In this document: positions 37,186 to 46,891 of the stretch, in pieces
How the letters are laid out: each line of letters begins with the position of its first letter
Position numbering within the stretch: the stretch's first letter is position 1
From: Methylotenera_A aquatica
GTDB taxonomy: Bacteria > Pseudomonadota > Gammaproteobacteria > Burkholderiales > Methylophilaceae
Assembly: GCA_965601485.1 (NCBI GenBank)
Contig: OZ271846.1
Location: 1,302,001 to 1,366,000, forward strand
Direction of reading: 5' to 3'
DNA length: 64,000 nucleotides
Notes under the pieces: generated by a model
What the model saw: the letters and a program-made list of their open reading frames with translations, nothing else
Told to the model about the DNA's origin: nothing
Databases searched by the model: none
Position numbers and translations under genes: made by a program

Positions 37186-38298
37186 TTAATCTCCATCTAA
37201 TTCTTCATCATCATAATCGTCAAAGTCTTCATCATCGGCTTCGCCTTCATAGTAATCGCCATCTTGGTAAACGAAATTAAAACCTTCGCCATCGTCATCT
37301 GTTGGCGTGTCTTCATAGCGCATGGCTTCTAGCAGCAATTTCATATCCTCTGCCAGCTCAATTTGCCATTCCATAAATTCATCTGTTTTGGGATGAATAA
37401 GGCCTAATTTAACCGCATGCAAAGCCTGTCGATTAAAATCACTCACCGCATCGCGCAAAGTTTGCGTCATGTGCTTATGCGGAATGATATTACCAATACC
37501 ATACACTGGGTCGCCCAACATAGGCGCTTTTAAAAACTGCATATGCACTCGAATTTGATGGGTGCGGCCAGTTTCTAGCTGGCAACGCAAATAAGTATGC
37601 ACACTAAAACGCTCAAGCACTTCATAGTGAGTTATGGCAGGTTTGCCCGTGCGTGAAATCGCCATTTTGGTACGCGCATGACTGTGGCGACCAATAGGCT
37701 GGTTGATTGTGCCATTACGCCACAATTGCCCCCATACGATCGCCCTATACTCACGCTTAACCGTGCGTGCCTGCAACTGACGCACCAAGCTGGTTTGCGC
37801 CTCTAAGGTTTTAGCCACCACCAATAAGCCGCTGGTATCTTTATCTAGCCGATGCACAATACCCGCTCGTGGTATATCGCTTAATTGCGGCACATGGTGC
37901 AACAAAGCATTCAACAAAGTGCCACTCCAATTACCCGCAGCCGGATGTACCACCAAACCAGCTGGTTTATTAACCACCAAAATCGTATCATCTTCATACA
38001 CAATATTGAGTGGAATATTTTCAGGTAAAAATGCTTGTTCTTGTGGATTGGCTTGGGGCTTTATATCCACTTGCTCACCACCCCATACTTTGGTTTTTGG
38101 CGAAGCGGATACTTGATTTAAAGTGACAAAACCTGCTTTAATCCAAGTCTGCAAGCGCGAACGCGAATGTGCTGGAAACATTTGCTGCAAGGCAACGTCC
38201 AAACGCTCACCGCCCGCGCTCATCGGAATAATCAACTTGACGCTGGGATTAAGCAGGGGGTTAAGTGGTGTCTTTGCAGCTAACTCTTTTTTTGGCAT
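37186..38298 (-). CDS. rluD: 23S rRNA pseudouridine(1911/1915/1917) synthase RluD with an acidic C-terminal tail
   Basis: The 370-residue protein has an S4 RNA-binding domain (about residues 20-80), the catalytic GIVHRLDKDTSGLLVVAKT motif (Asp) and KREYRAIVWG. The final 43 residues, beyond the usual RluD end, contain 22 Asp/Glu residues and almost no basic ones. RluD modifies helix 69 of 23S rRNA. It is divergent from bamD and co-directional with pgeF, as in most proteobacteria. The tail is unusual. Confidence 0.95.
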   Translation of the reverse strand: MPKKELAAKTPLNPLLNPSVKLIIPMSAGGERLDVALQQMFPAHSRSRLQTWIKAGFVTLNQVSASPKTKVWGGEQVDIKPQANPQEQAFLPENIPLNIVYEDDTILVVNKPAGLVVHPAAGNWSGTLLNALLHHVPQLSDIPRAGIVHRLDKDTSGLLVVAKTLEAQTSLVRQLQARTVKREYRAIVWGQLWRNGTINQPIGRHSHARTKMAISRTGKPAITHYEVLERFSVHTYLRCQLETGRTHQIRVHMQFLKAPMLGDPVYGIGNIIPHKHMTQTLRDAVSDFNRQALHAVKLGLIHPKTDEFMEWQIELAEDMKLLLEAMRYEDTPTDDDGEGFNFVYQDGDYYEGEADDEDFDDYDDEELDGD

Positions 38299-38354
38299 CG
38301 GTTTTTACTAGCTTAAGTTATAATAAAACTTAAATTGTTTGTAGGTTTTAAATA

Positions 38355-39182
38355 GTGAAACGTATTTTACCGCTTTATTGCAAATCCATTGGGGCTTTAT
38401 TACTGCCTTTTGTATTAAGTAGTTGTGCCATTTTTGGCGATCCAACCGAGCTAGATGACACAAGAGGATGGCAAGCTGACCGTATTTACGCGGAAGGCGA
38501 AGCTAAAATGATTGATAAAGACTATGACAAGGCCTTAGTTTATTTTCAAAAACTAGAGTCACGCTTTCCACATGGCAAATATGCCACGCAAGCACAATTA
38601 GAAATCCCCTACATTCATTACAAAAAACAAGATCCCGTCTCAACGGTGATTGCCGCTGATCGTTTTATCAAACTGCATCCCAACCATCCCAATGTGGATT
38701 ATGCTTATTACATTAAAGGCTTAGCCAGTTTTAGTGAGCGAGGTGTGATTGAAAGATATACCGCGCAAGAAATCAGTGACCGCGATCCAAAAACATTAAA
38801 ACTTTCATTTGCAGCTCTAAAAGAGCTAGTCGATCGCTTTCCAAAAAGCCGCTACTTCAAAGATGCTACTCAACGTATGTTATATTTAGTGAATGCTTTA
38901 GCGCAACACGAAATGCACGTGGCACGTTATTACATGAAACGCACCGCATATTTAGCTGCGTTAAATCGCGCAAAATATGTATTAGAGTATTACCCAAACT
39001 CAACTTCTATTGAAGAAGCGTTGGTGGTAAGTGTAAGTGCCTATGATTATATGGATTTGACTGATTTAAAGGATGACACATTACGTATTCTAAAAACCAA
39101 CTATCCGCAAAACCCAATGGTGTTGGGCAAAGCCACTGAAGATGAACGTATTTGGTGGAAATTCTGGGAAAGTTTGTATTAA
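38355..39182 (+). CDS. bamD: Outer membrane assembly lipoprotein BamD
   Basis: The 275-residue protein has a lipoprotein signal with lipobox VLSSC (Cys about 24) and TPR-like helices (AEGEAKMIDKDYDKALVYFQ, LESRFPHGKYATQAQLE, FIKLHPNHPNVDYAYYIKGL). It is an essential BAM-complex subunit for beta-barrel insertion. It is divergent from rluD, the common arrangement, and ends at a bidirectional terminator shared with der. Confidence 0.96.
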   Translation: MKRILPLYCKSIGALLLPFVLSSCAIFGDPTELDDTRGWQADRIYAEGEAKMIDKDYDKALVYFQKLESRFPHGKYATQAQLEIPYIHYKKQDPVSTVIAADRFIKLHPNHPNVDYAYYIKGLASFSERGVIERYTAQEISDRDPKTLKLSFAALKELVDRFPKSRYFKDATQRMLYLVNALAQHEMHVARYYMKRTAYLAALNRAKYVLEYYPNSTSIEEALVVSVSAYDYMDLTDLKDDTLRILKTNYPQNPMVLGKATEDERIWWKFWESLY

Positions 39183-39199
39183 GGTTATTAATAAGTATT

Positions 39200-39237
39200 A
39201 AAAAAGCCTGCTAAACATTCATTATGCAGGCTTTTTT
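39200..39237. terminator. Bidirectional terminator between bamD and der
   Basis: AAAAAAGCCTGC (39200-39211) pairs with GCAGGCTTTTTT (39226-39237) around a 14-base loop. T runs flank the stem on both strands, which suits the convergent bamD and der transcripts. Confidence 0.9.
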
Positions 39238-39287
39238 CAGCACACGTTCAGATTTAGTTTAAAGCGTTAATCTTTAAAACTCACGTT

Positions 39288-40718
39288 TTACCTTTTCTTG
39301 TCTTCAATATCTTTTTTAGCTTTTAGCTCAGCACGCTGCGCGGTTTTACGACGGCGCATACTCACAATACCCTCACCCGCTTTACGTTTATCTGGTTCGG
39401 CAAAGGGGTTATCGCCTTGTTTAAATTGCACGCGTAAAGGCGTTCCAACCAGCTGAAATGTTTTGCGGTAAACGCCTTCTAAATAGCGTTTATAACTATC
39501 TTTAATGTCATCTACATGACTACCGTGCACCACCACAATCGGTGGATTCATACCGCCTTGGTGAGCATATTTTAATTTTGGTCTGGTGCCACGGCTAATA
39601 GGTGGCTGATGTTGTGCAATCGCATCAATTAATACACGCGTTAATTGTGGTGTGGATAGTTTTGCCATGGCGGCTTTAAAGGCGCCATCCACGGAGTTAA
39701 ATAACTCAGGCAAGCCTTTTTTGCGCAAAGCTGAGATATAGTGAAATTTAGCAAAATCTAAAAATATCAATTTGCGGTCAATTTCTTTTTTAATAAATTC
39801 GCGCTCATCTTCAGGTAAACCGTCCCATTTATTTACCGCAACCACCAAGGCACGTCCAGCATCTAATATATAAGCGGCTACATGCGCATCTTGCTCCGTA
39901 ATGCCTTCTTGCGCATCGACCACCAAAATCGCAACGTTGGCATCTTCAATCGCCTGCATGGTTTTTACTACTGAGAATTTCTCAACCGCTTCAAATATAC
40001 GACCGCGTTTACGTACACCTGCGGTATCAATAACCGTATACGTTTTACCATCTTTTTCTAAATCAATTTCAATCGAATCGCGCGTCGTACCTGGCTCATC
40101 AAACGCAATCACGCGTTCTTCACCTAACAAAGCGTTAACTAATGTTGATTTACCTACATTTGGGCGGCCAACAATGGCGATTTTAGGTTTTTTAAGATTG
40201 GTTCGCTCTTCTTCAAACGTATGTTCGGGGAAATTCTCCAAAGCCAATTCCACCAAATCTTTAACACCCTCGCCATGCGCAGAAGAAATCGATAACGGTT
40301 CTCCCAAACCTAATTCATGGAAATCCGCCGAAACTACGGCTTTATTCATGCCTTCGGTTTTATTCACGGCTAGCAATACGGGACGTTGCGATTTGCGCAA
40401 TTTATCAGCGATGATGAATTCTTGCGGCGTCATGCCAGCGCGACCATCCACCATAAAGATGATTACATCGGCTTCATCAATGGCCAGCAAGGTTTGGCGT
40501 GCCATTTCTTTGAAAATTCCGCTTTCTGCTGTCGGCTCAAAACCACCAGTATCAATCACCAAATAAGGTTTGCTGGCACCAATACCGCGGCCATAATGCC
40601 TATCACGTGTAAGGCCCGGCAAATCAGCCACCAGCGCATCACGACTTTTAGTCATGCGATTAAAAAGGGTTGATTTGCCGACGTTAGGTCGGCCAACTAA
40701 AACAATGGTAGGAAGCAT
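39288..40718 (-). CDS. der: Ribosome assembly GTPase Der (EngA)
   Basis: The 476-residue protein has two tandem G domains, each with GRPNVGKST, followed by the KH-like domain (about 355-440). The motifs DTGGFEP and DTAGVRKRG are the two G3 regions. It acts in 50S subunit maturation. It ends the hisS-(ABC)-yfgM-bamB-der series, 12 bases after bamB. Confidence 0.97.
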   Translation of the reverse strand: MLPTIVLVGRPNVGKSTLFNRMTKSRDALVADLPGLTRDRHYGRGIGASKPYLVIDTGGFEPTAESGIFKEMARQTLLAIDEADVIIFMVDGRAGMTPQEFIIADKLRKSQRPVLLAVNKTEGMNKAVVSADFHELGLGEPLSISSAHGEGVKDLVELALENFPEHTFEEERTNLKKPKIAIVGRPNVGKSTLVNALLGEERVIAFDEPGTTRDSIEIDLEKDGKTYTVIDTAGVRKRGRIFEAVEKFSVVKTMQAIEDANVAILVVDAQEGITEQDAHVAAYILDAGRALVVAVNKWDGLPEDEREFIKKEIDRKLIFLDFAKFHYISALRKKGLPELFNSVDGAFKAAMAKLSTPQLTRVLIDAIAQHQPPISRGTRPKLKYAHQGGMNPPIVVVHGSHVDDIKDSYKRYLEGVYRKTFQLVGTPLRVQFKQGDNPFAEPDKRKAGEGIVSMRRRKTAQRAELKAKKDIEDKKR

Positions 40719-40730
40719 AGGAGAGACTAA

Positions 40731-41921
40731 TTATTTGACACTAACCGCATAAACGCCACCATCACGGGTTTCGGCTATCAGTTGTGAAGAACTTGAACCA
40801 GGAATAAGTGACATAATCGCATTGTCATCTAATTTAATGCGTGCCGAGAAATTACCATCATCGCGACTCAAGAAGTGTATATATCCTTCTAAATCACCTA
40901 CCGCAATCAGGCTGCCCATTGGCAATGGCGTAGATAAACGACGGTTTGCCAATTCGCCTTGGCGCCAAAATGTTTTGCCACTGGTGTAATCTAAGGAATA
41001 GACCGAGCCTAATGTATGTGAAACAAATATTTTGGCGTCTTCTGCACTTAAGCCAGTGTAGCTAGAAATATCACGGTTCCAAACAACTTTGCCAGTAGAG
41101 CGGTCTAATGCTGCAATCTTGCCTTGATAAGCTACCGCATACACTAGCGGACCATCCACAAAAGGTAAGCTAGTAATATCGGCAATACGCTCAATTTCCG
41201 TCACACCCTTAGGTTGCGCTACAGTTGCTTCCCACAAAATTTTGCCGTTATCGGCACGAATAGCGACCAACTTTCCACCTGCAAAACCGGCGTAAACAGC
41301 ACCACCATCTACAACAATACCAACGCTACTGCGTAATGATAAAGCGGGAATTGAACGTTCGTAAACCCATTTGCGACTTCCATCGCTGGCGCTTAAACCA
41401 TAAATTCTATTATCGCCAGAACGCACAATCACCAAGCCATCAAAATAGCGTGGCACACTTAATATCTCGCTAGATAATTTGGCTTTCCAAAGGAACTTGC
41501 CTGCAACATCGTAAGCATGCACATAGCCTTTGTTGCTACCCACCATTACAATGCCTGCACCAACACCAACGCCGCCACTAATGGGCTCACCAATATTGAG
41601 AATCCATAGCTGCTTACCTGTAGACGCATCTAATTTAGCAAGCTCACCTTTTACGTTGGCAGCATAAACAGCATCAGAATACTTAGCCAAGGTGTAATCA
41701 TATTTTGCCGTATCGCCAACATTGCTAGACCAATCCACTTTGGCCGTATAAGTTGGCTTAAACTCTTGTAATTCCGCAGGTGGATTAGACGGTTCGCGAC
41801 CAAATATCTTTTCTGAGAAACTGGTTTGAAGCTCAGCAATCGTGCTACATGACGTTAAAAATGCCATTGCAACAACCAGACAAAAGCAATTGATAGAATT
41901 TCGCATCATTAAAATCTGCAA
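40731..41921 (-). CDS. bamB: Outer membrane assembly lipoprotein BamB
   Basis: The 396-residue protein has a lipoprotein signal (lipobox FLTSC) and an eight-bladed PQQ-like beta-propeller with repeated ALD-x-STGK-x-VW units (for example AALDRSTGKVVWNRD). It is the accessory subunit of the BAM complex. It directly abuts yfgM, as in many gamma- and betaproteobacteria. Confidence 0.96.
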   Translation of the reverse strand: MQILMMRNSINCFCLVVAMAFLTSCSTIAELQTSFSEKIFGREPSNPPAELQEFKPTYTAKVDWSSNVGDTAKYDYTLAKYSDAVYAANVKGELAKLDASTGKQLWILNIGEPISGGVGVGAGIVMVGSNKGYVHAYDVAGKFLWKAKLSSEILSVPRYFDGLVIVRSGDNRIYGLSASDGSRKWVYERSIPALSLRSSVGIVVDGGAVYAGFAGGKLVAIRADNGKILWEATVAQPKGVTEIERIADITSLPFVDGPLVYAVAYQGKIAALDRSTGKVVWNRDISSYTGLSAEDAKIFVSHTLGSVYSLDYTSGKTFWRQGELANRRLSTPLPMGSLIAVGDLEGYIHFLSRDDGNFSARIKLDDNAIMSLIPGSSSSQLIAETRDGGVYAVSVK

Positions 41922-42563
41922 CTAAACACCCGTTGTTTCACTACCAAGTGCTTCTAGTTTTTGGCGTGTGTACTGTTGAAGCCTGCCTTGCGCGTCCAAT
42001 TCATTCAATGCCGTTTCATAGGCTTTTTTTGCTTCAGCTCTTTTGCCCTGTGCCAAATAAATATCGCCTTTAAGATCTTCTTTTAAGCCCATAAATCCTT
42101 TATCAGCATCGTTAGTTAATATCTGTAAAGCAGCAGCATAGCTTTTCTCTTCAAATAAAATACCCGCTAACTGCAAACTAGCAATGGCTTTTGTTGTACT
42201 TTCTTTGGCATTTTTTGCCGCCCACTCTAATTGCGTTTTAGCAGATTTAGCATCGTTGGCGCCTAAGCTAGCTTTTGCAGAAAGAATCGCGGCACGACCT
42301 GCATAAGGTGTACCAGCATAATCGGTAGTTAATTTAGTGGCTTGCGTTTTGATATCAGCCACTTTACTAGATTCTGTTACAACCAAAGCCTGATACAAAA
42401 CAGAAGCTTCTGTTGCTTTTTTATCTTGATAAGAACCATAACCTTGCCATGCCGCATAGGCGATTAATGCAGTTAAGACTAAAGTGGTAGATAACTTGCC
42501 ATTTTTTTTCCACCATGCTTTAAATTCATCTAACTGTTCTTGCTCTTCTAAATCGTATGCCAT
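41922..42563 (-). CDS. yfgM: YfgM-like ancillary SecYEG translocon subunit
   Basis: The 213-residue protein starts YDLEEQEQLDEFKAWWKKNG and has one membrane span (about residues 24-43). It then has a periplasmic TPR-like region (ATKLTTDYAGTPYAGRAAIL, GDIYLAQGKRAEAKKAYETA). This is the YfgM family, which contacts SecYEG and the PpiD chaperone. It sits directly upstream of bamB. Confidence 0.92.
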   Translation of the reverse strand: MAYDLEEQEQLDEFKAWWKKNGKLSTTLVLTALIAYAAWQGYGSYQDKKATEASVLYQALVVTESSKVADIKTQATKLTTDYAGTPYAGRAAILSAKASLGANDAKSAKTQLEWAAKNAKESTTKAIASLQLAGILFEEKSYAAALQILTNDADKGFMGLKEDLKGDIYLAQGKRAEAKKAYETALNELDAQGRLQQYTRQKLEALGSETTGV

Positions 42564-42603
42564 TACTTTTCTCTCTTAATTAACATTTTCCCAAAACTTA
42601 AAA

Positions 42604-43431
42604 CTACGCCGCTTTACGTCCTGGTATAGCGCTTAATAACTGACGTGTGTAAGCTTGTTTCGGTTCATTATAAATATCCACCACTTTGCCCTGCTCTACT
42701 ATTTTGCCTTTGTGCATCACCACCATTTCATCGGCGATATGACGTACAACGCGTAAATCGTGACTAATAAAAATATAACTTAACTGCATTTCTCGCTGCA
42801 ACTCTTTTAATAGCAATAAAATTTGTGCCTGCACAGAAACATCTAAAGCCGATACTGGCTCATCGCATACCACCACTTTTGGCTGCAGTACTAAAGCTCG
42901 CGCTATACCAATGCGCTGACGCTGACCACCCGAAAATTGATGCGGATATTTAAGTGCATCATCAGCGCTTAAGCCAACACGCTCTAACATTTGTTGTACT
43001 TTATTTTTTTGCTCAGACACACTACCTAATCCATGAATCAGCAAACCTTCACCCACGATTTCGCCAACGCGCATGCGTGGATTAAGTGACGCAAAAGGAT
43101 CTTGAAACACCATTTGCAAGTTTTTGCGCATAGCACGCAAGGCAGATGTATCTAATTTTGCTAAATCTTTCCCTTCAAATAGCACTTCGCCGCTATCAAA
43201 AGGATGCAATTGTAACAGACAACGTGCCAAGGTGGATTTACCAGAGCCAGATTCGCCTACTACAGCCAAAGTTGAGCCAGCTTTTAATGAAAGGCTAACA
43301 TCATCTAAAGCCTTAATCTGCGAGCTGCTAAAGCCAAAACGTCCACTACTTTGTGTGTAGGTTTTAAATAAATGATTAGCTTGTAAAATAACAGGTGCAT
43401 TTTCTAGGCTTTGCGCATTAACTAAACTCAT
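42604..43431 (-). CDS. Oligopeptide-type ABC transporter ATPase (DppF/OppF/YejF C-half-like)
   Basis: The 275-residue ATPase has Walker A GESGSGKSTLAR, signature FSGGQRQRIGIARAL, Walker B VVVCDEPVSALDV and the H-loop FISHDLRVVRHIAD. It carries the C-terminal oligopeptide-type extension (YNEPKQAYTRQLLSAIPG). It overlaps the partner ATPase by 4 bases. No permease or binding protein is encoded nearby, so the transported substrate is unknown. Confidence 0.9.
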   Translation of the reverse strand: MSLVNAQSLENAPVILQANHLFKTYTQSSGRFGFSSSQIKALDDVSLSLKAGSTLAVVGESGSGKSTLARCLLQLHPFDSGEVLFEGKDLAKLDTSALRAMRKNLQMVFQDPFASLNPRMRVGEIVGEGLLIHGLGSVSEQKNKVQQMLERVGLSADDALKYPHQFSGGQRQRIGIARALVLQPKVVVCDEPVSALDVSVQAQILLLLKELQREMQLSYIFISHDLRVVRHIADEMVVMHKGKIVEQGKVVDIYNEPKQAYTRQLLSAIPGRKAA

Positions 43432-44276
43432 GCTGCTGCCCTTTTGTCATTGAGCCCATCTTTCAGCCAAGCGTAATCAATGGGTTTAAGCTGATTTTTT
43501 CCTTCTGCATCAGGTACACAAGCTAGCAAAGCTTTTGTGTAAGGATGTTGCGGGTTTTCGAGCACTTGTTTTTTGGTACCCGTTTCAACAATTTCGCCTC
43601 TAAACATCACAATCACGTCATCGGCAATATCAGCCACAACGCCAAAATCGTGGGTAATAAACAACATAGCCATATTCATGCGAGTTTTTAACTCGTCTAA
43701 AAGCTGAAGGATTTGCGCCTGCACAGTCACATCCAACGCAGTTGTAGGCTCATCAGCAATCAATAATGCTGGCTCACAAGCAATACTCATGGCAATCATC
43801 ACGCGTTGGCGCTGACCGCCTGATAATTCATCAGGGTAGCTATCAGCGCGATCTTTGGCGATGCCTACTTGCTGCAATAAACTTTCTACACGCAGTTTTA
43901 AGCCAGAGCCTTTTAAGCCCATATGCGCAGTTAATGCTTCACCAATTTGATAACCCACTGTTAACACAGGGTTAAGTGAGGTCATCGGCTCTTGAAAAAT
44001 CATGCCAATTTTTGCACCGCGAATTTTTTGCAAGGCTTTATTATCCAATTGGGTAATATCTTGGCCTTGAAACACAATTCTGCCCGTGGATTGCAACTGT
44101 TTGGACAGCAAGCCCATAATGCTAAGCGCTGTCAGGCTTTTTCCACTTCCCGATTCGCCAACGATACAAGTGGTTTTACCTGATGACAAACTAATAGCCG
44201 CGTTTTTAACCAAAAAACGATTTAGATCGTTTTGTGGCGTTACGTTTAGATTATTGATGGTTAAAATTTCACTCAT
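43428..44276 (-). CDS. Oligopeptide-type ABC transporter ATPase (DppD/OppD/YejF N-half-like)
   Basis: The 282-residue ATPase has Walker A GESGSGKSLTALSIMG, signature LSGGQRQRVMIAMSI, Walker B LLIADEPTTALDV and FITHDFGVVADIADD. It has the family's C-terminal PQHPYTKALLACVPDAEG. With its neighbour it forms the two-ATPase set of a peptide, nickel or microcin C-type importer. The pair is placed between hisS and yfgM, which are often adjacent in related bacteria, and its membrane partners are elsewhere. Confidence 0.9.
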   Translation of the reverse strand: MSEILTINNLNVTPQNDLNRFLVKNAAISLSSGKTTCIVGESGSGKSLTALSIMGLLSKQLQSTGRIVFQGQDITQLDNKALQKIRGAKIGMIFQEPMTSLNPVLTVGYQIGEALTAHMGLKGSGLKLRVESLLQQVGIAKDRADSYPDELSGGQRQRVMIAMSIACEPALLIADEPTTALDVTVQAQILQLLDELKTRMNMAMLFITHDFGVVADIADDVIVMFRGEIVETGTKKQVLENPQHPYTKALLACVPDAEGKNQLKPIDYAWLKDGLNDKRAAA

Positions 44277-44317
44277 ATGCTTTTAAATATCATTCAATAG
44301 TTGATGTAATGAACGTT

Positions 44318-45589
44318 TTATAAACTTGCTATTTCATATACTTGATCTAGTTTACAGCGTTTTTGCTCACCTACTTGCAATAGAGGCTTCAGCGATATCT
44401 CGCCCGCTGCCACTTCATCATCACCCAAAATGGCGGCAAAACGCGCGCCACTTCTGTCGGCTTTTTTCATTTGCGATTTAAAACTACCACCACCAGCATT
44501 CAGAACTACACTTAAACCAGCACTTCTTAATGTTTCTGATGTAGAAAACGCCTGTTGTTCAGCAAGCTCACCCACATTCACCAAGTAAATATCAGGCGTA
44601 TTTTGGGCCGTTACGCCATATTCTTGCATCAACAAAAACACGCGCTCTAAACCAATACCAAAGCCACAAGCGGGCGTAATATTGCCACCCAAACGTTCAA
44701 CCAGCGTATCGTAACGGCCACCACCGGCAATAGTGCCTTGCGCGCCTAACTTAGTCGTCACCCACTCAAACACGGTGCGATTGTAGTAATCCAAACCGCG
44801 CACTAAGCGATGATTGATGATGTAATTAATTCCTGCATCGCTGAGCAATTGACACAACTTGTCAAAATGGGTTCGACTGGCTTCACCAAGACTATCCATC
44901 AATTTTGGTGCTGCCTCACACATAGCTTGCATACGCGGATTTTTTGTATCCAATATGCGCAATGGATTAGTATGCAAGCGACGTTTTCCGTCTTCATCCA
45001 GCAAGTCCGCATGCTGCTCAAAATAAGCAATTAAGGTTTTACGATAAGCTAAACGCTCATCTGCATCACCAATACTGTTAATCTGCAATTCAACATCCGC
45101 AATGGCTAATTCACGCCATAATCTGGCTAGTAATACAATTTGCTCAGCATCCACTTCTGGCGCATCAAACCCAAACGCCTCTACACCTATCTGATGAAAC
45201 TGACGCTGGCGGCCTTTTTGCACATTTTCATGCCGAAACATAGCACCACTATACCAAAGCCTTTGAGGGCCATTATAGGTAAGATTACTTTCAATCACCG
45301 CACGTACACAACCCGCTGTGCCTTCTGGGCGCAGAGTAAGTTTATCGCCGTTAAGCTTATCTTCCCAAGCATACATTTCTTTTTCAACGATATCAGTATG
45401 CTCGCCCACGCTACGCACAAAAAGCTCAGTTGGCTCAACGATTGGCATGCGGATATTGTTGTAACCATACTGCGCCAAGATTTTACGTGCCGCATCTTCA
45501 AGCTTAAACCAAAGTGGTGTGGCTTCTGGCAGAATATCGTAAAAGCCTTTAATGCTCTGGAATTTTGTGTTGGAGGAATTGTTTGCCAT
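44318..45589 (-). CDS. hisS: Histidine--tRNA ligase
   Basis: The 423-residue class II synthetase begins with the IKGFYDILPE signature. It has motif 2 MFRHENVQKGRQRQFHQIGVEA, the histidine-specific LVRGLDYYNRTVFEW and GGGRYDTLVERLGG, and a C-terminal anticodon domain (about 330-423). It lies 6 bases after ispG. Confidence 0.98.
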   Translation of the reverse strand: MANNSSNTKFQSIKGFYDILPEATPLWFKLEDAARKILAQYGYNNIRMPIVEPTELFVRSVGEHTDIVEKEMYAWEDKLNGDKLTLRPEGTAGCVRAVIESNLTYNGPQRLWYSGAMFRHENVQKGRQRQFHQIGVEAFGFDAPEVDAEQIVLLARLWRELAIADVELQINSIGDADERLAYRKTLIAYFEQHADLLDEDGKRRLHTNPLRILDTKNPRMQAMCEAAPKLMDSLGEASRTHFDKLCQLLSDAGINYIINHRLVRGLDYYNRTVFEWVTTKLGAQGTIAGGGRYDTLVERLGGNITPACGFGIGLERVFLLMQEYGVTAQNTPDIYLVNVGELAEQQAFSTSETLRSAGLSVVLNAGGGSFKSQMKKADRSGARFAAILGDDEVAAGEISLKPLLQVGEQKRCKLDQVYEIASL

Positions 45590-45595
45590 TGAAAA

Positions 45596-46891
45596 TTAAT
45601 TAACTGCTTGAACAGGAATGGTTTTTTCTGTGAGTTTTAGGCGCAGCTTACCGCCTTCTGCATAATTTTTTTGCACGTATTGTTCTACAATTGCCTGAAA
45701 CTCTTCTGCAATATGGTCACCTTTTAAGGTCACCGTTTTTTCGCCATCCACAAATACGGGTGCAACTGGTGTTTCGCCTGTTCCAGGCAAGCTGATGCCA
45801 ATATTGGCCAATTTGGATTCACCAGGGCCGTTTACCACACAACCCATGACTGCCACACTCATATCCTCAACACCCGGATAGGCTTTGCGCCAAACAGGCA
45901 TTTGTGTGCGCAAATAACCTTGTATTTGCATGGCTAATTCTTGAAAATAAGTACTTGTAGTGCGTCCGCAACCCGGGCAAGCCGTGACTAAAGGCGTAAA
46001 CGAGCGAATACCCATGGTTTGCAAAATCTCTTGCGCGACGACGACTTCTTTGGTGCGAGATTCATTGGGTTCTGGCGTTAATGATACGCGTATGGTATCA
46101 CCAATACCTTCTTGCAATAATAACGATAGTGCAGCAGTTGAGGCAACAATGCCTTTAGAACCCATACCTGCTTCGGTTAAGCCTAAGTGCAGCGGGAATT
46201 CGCAACGTTTTGCGAGCTCGCGATAAACTTTGACTAAATCTTGCACATTACTCACTTTGCAAGAAATAATGATTTGATTAGGGCTTAAGCCAATATCAAC
46301 TGCTTGTTGCGCACTTTCTAAGGCAGATTGAATCAAGGCTTCACGCATTAACTCGTCTGCTGACATCGGGTTGGCTGATTTGCCATTATCATCCATCATC
46401 TGCGCCATTTTGGCTTGGTCTAAACTGCCCCAGTTAACGCCAATACGTACGGATTTTTTGTATTGAATAGCCGCTTCAATCATAGCGGCAAACTGTTCAT
46501 CGCGTTTGCTACCCTTGCCCACATTGCCAGGATTAATGCGGTATTTAGCTAAACTTTTTGCGCAATCAGGGTAAGCGGCTAGCAATTTGTGGCCGTTGTA
46601 GTGAAAATCGCCCACTAGCGGCACATTGCAACCCAGCGCATCTAAACCCGCGCGAATATTGCCAACTTGTGCAGCGGCTTCTGGCGAATTCACCGTAATA
46701 CGTACCACTTCGCTGCCAGCTTGCCATAGCTCAAATACTTGGTTTATAGTGGCTTGTGCATCGGCGGTGTCGGTATTGGTCATGCTTTGCACAACCACAG
46801 ATGCAATGTCTGAACCAGCTAAACCACCACCAACAGGCACGTGGCCTACCATTACTTGTAAACATGGACGTCGCATATTGTTATTACTCAA
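45596..46891 (-). CDS. ispG: (E)-4-hydroxy-3-methylbut-2-enyl-diphosphate synthase (flavodoxin)
   Basis: The 431-residue protein has VVQSMTNTDTAD, VPLVGDFHYNGH, RINPGNVGKGSKRDEQF and RIGVNWGSLD in the TIM-barrel part, and the 4Fe-4S cysteines in TACPGCGRTTS and MGCVVNGPGE. It is the penultimate step of the MEP isoprenoid pathway. Its start overlaps the rodZ-like gene by 8 bases. Confidence 0.97.
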   Translation of the reverse strand: MSNNNMRRPCLQVMVGHVPVGGGLAGSDIASVVVQSMTNTDTADAQATINQVFELWQAGSEVVRITVNSPEAAAQVGNIRAGLDALGCNVPLVGDFHYNGHKLLAAYPDCAKSLAKYRINPGNVGKGSKRDEQFAAMIEAAIQYKKSVRIGVNWGSLDQAKMAQMMDDNGKSANPMSADELMREALIQSALESAQQAVDIGLSPNQIIISCKVSNVQDLVKVYRELAKRCEFPLHLGLTEAGMGSKGIVASTAALSLLLQEGIGDTIRVSLTPEPNESRTKEVVVAQEILQTMGIRSFTPLVTACPGCGRTTSTYFQELAMQIQGYLRTQMPVWRKAYPGVEDMSVAVMGCVVNGPGESKLANIGISLPGTGETPVAPVFVDGEKTVTLKGDHIAEEFQAIVEQYVQKNYAEGGKLRLKLTEKTIPVQAVN

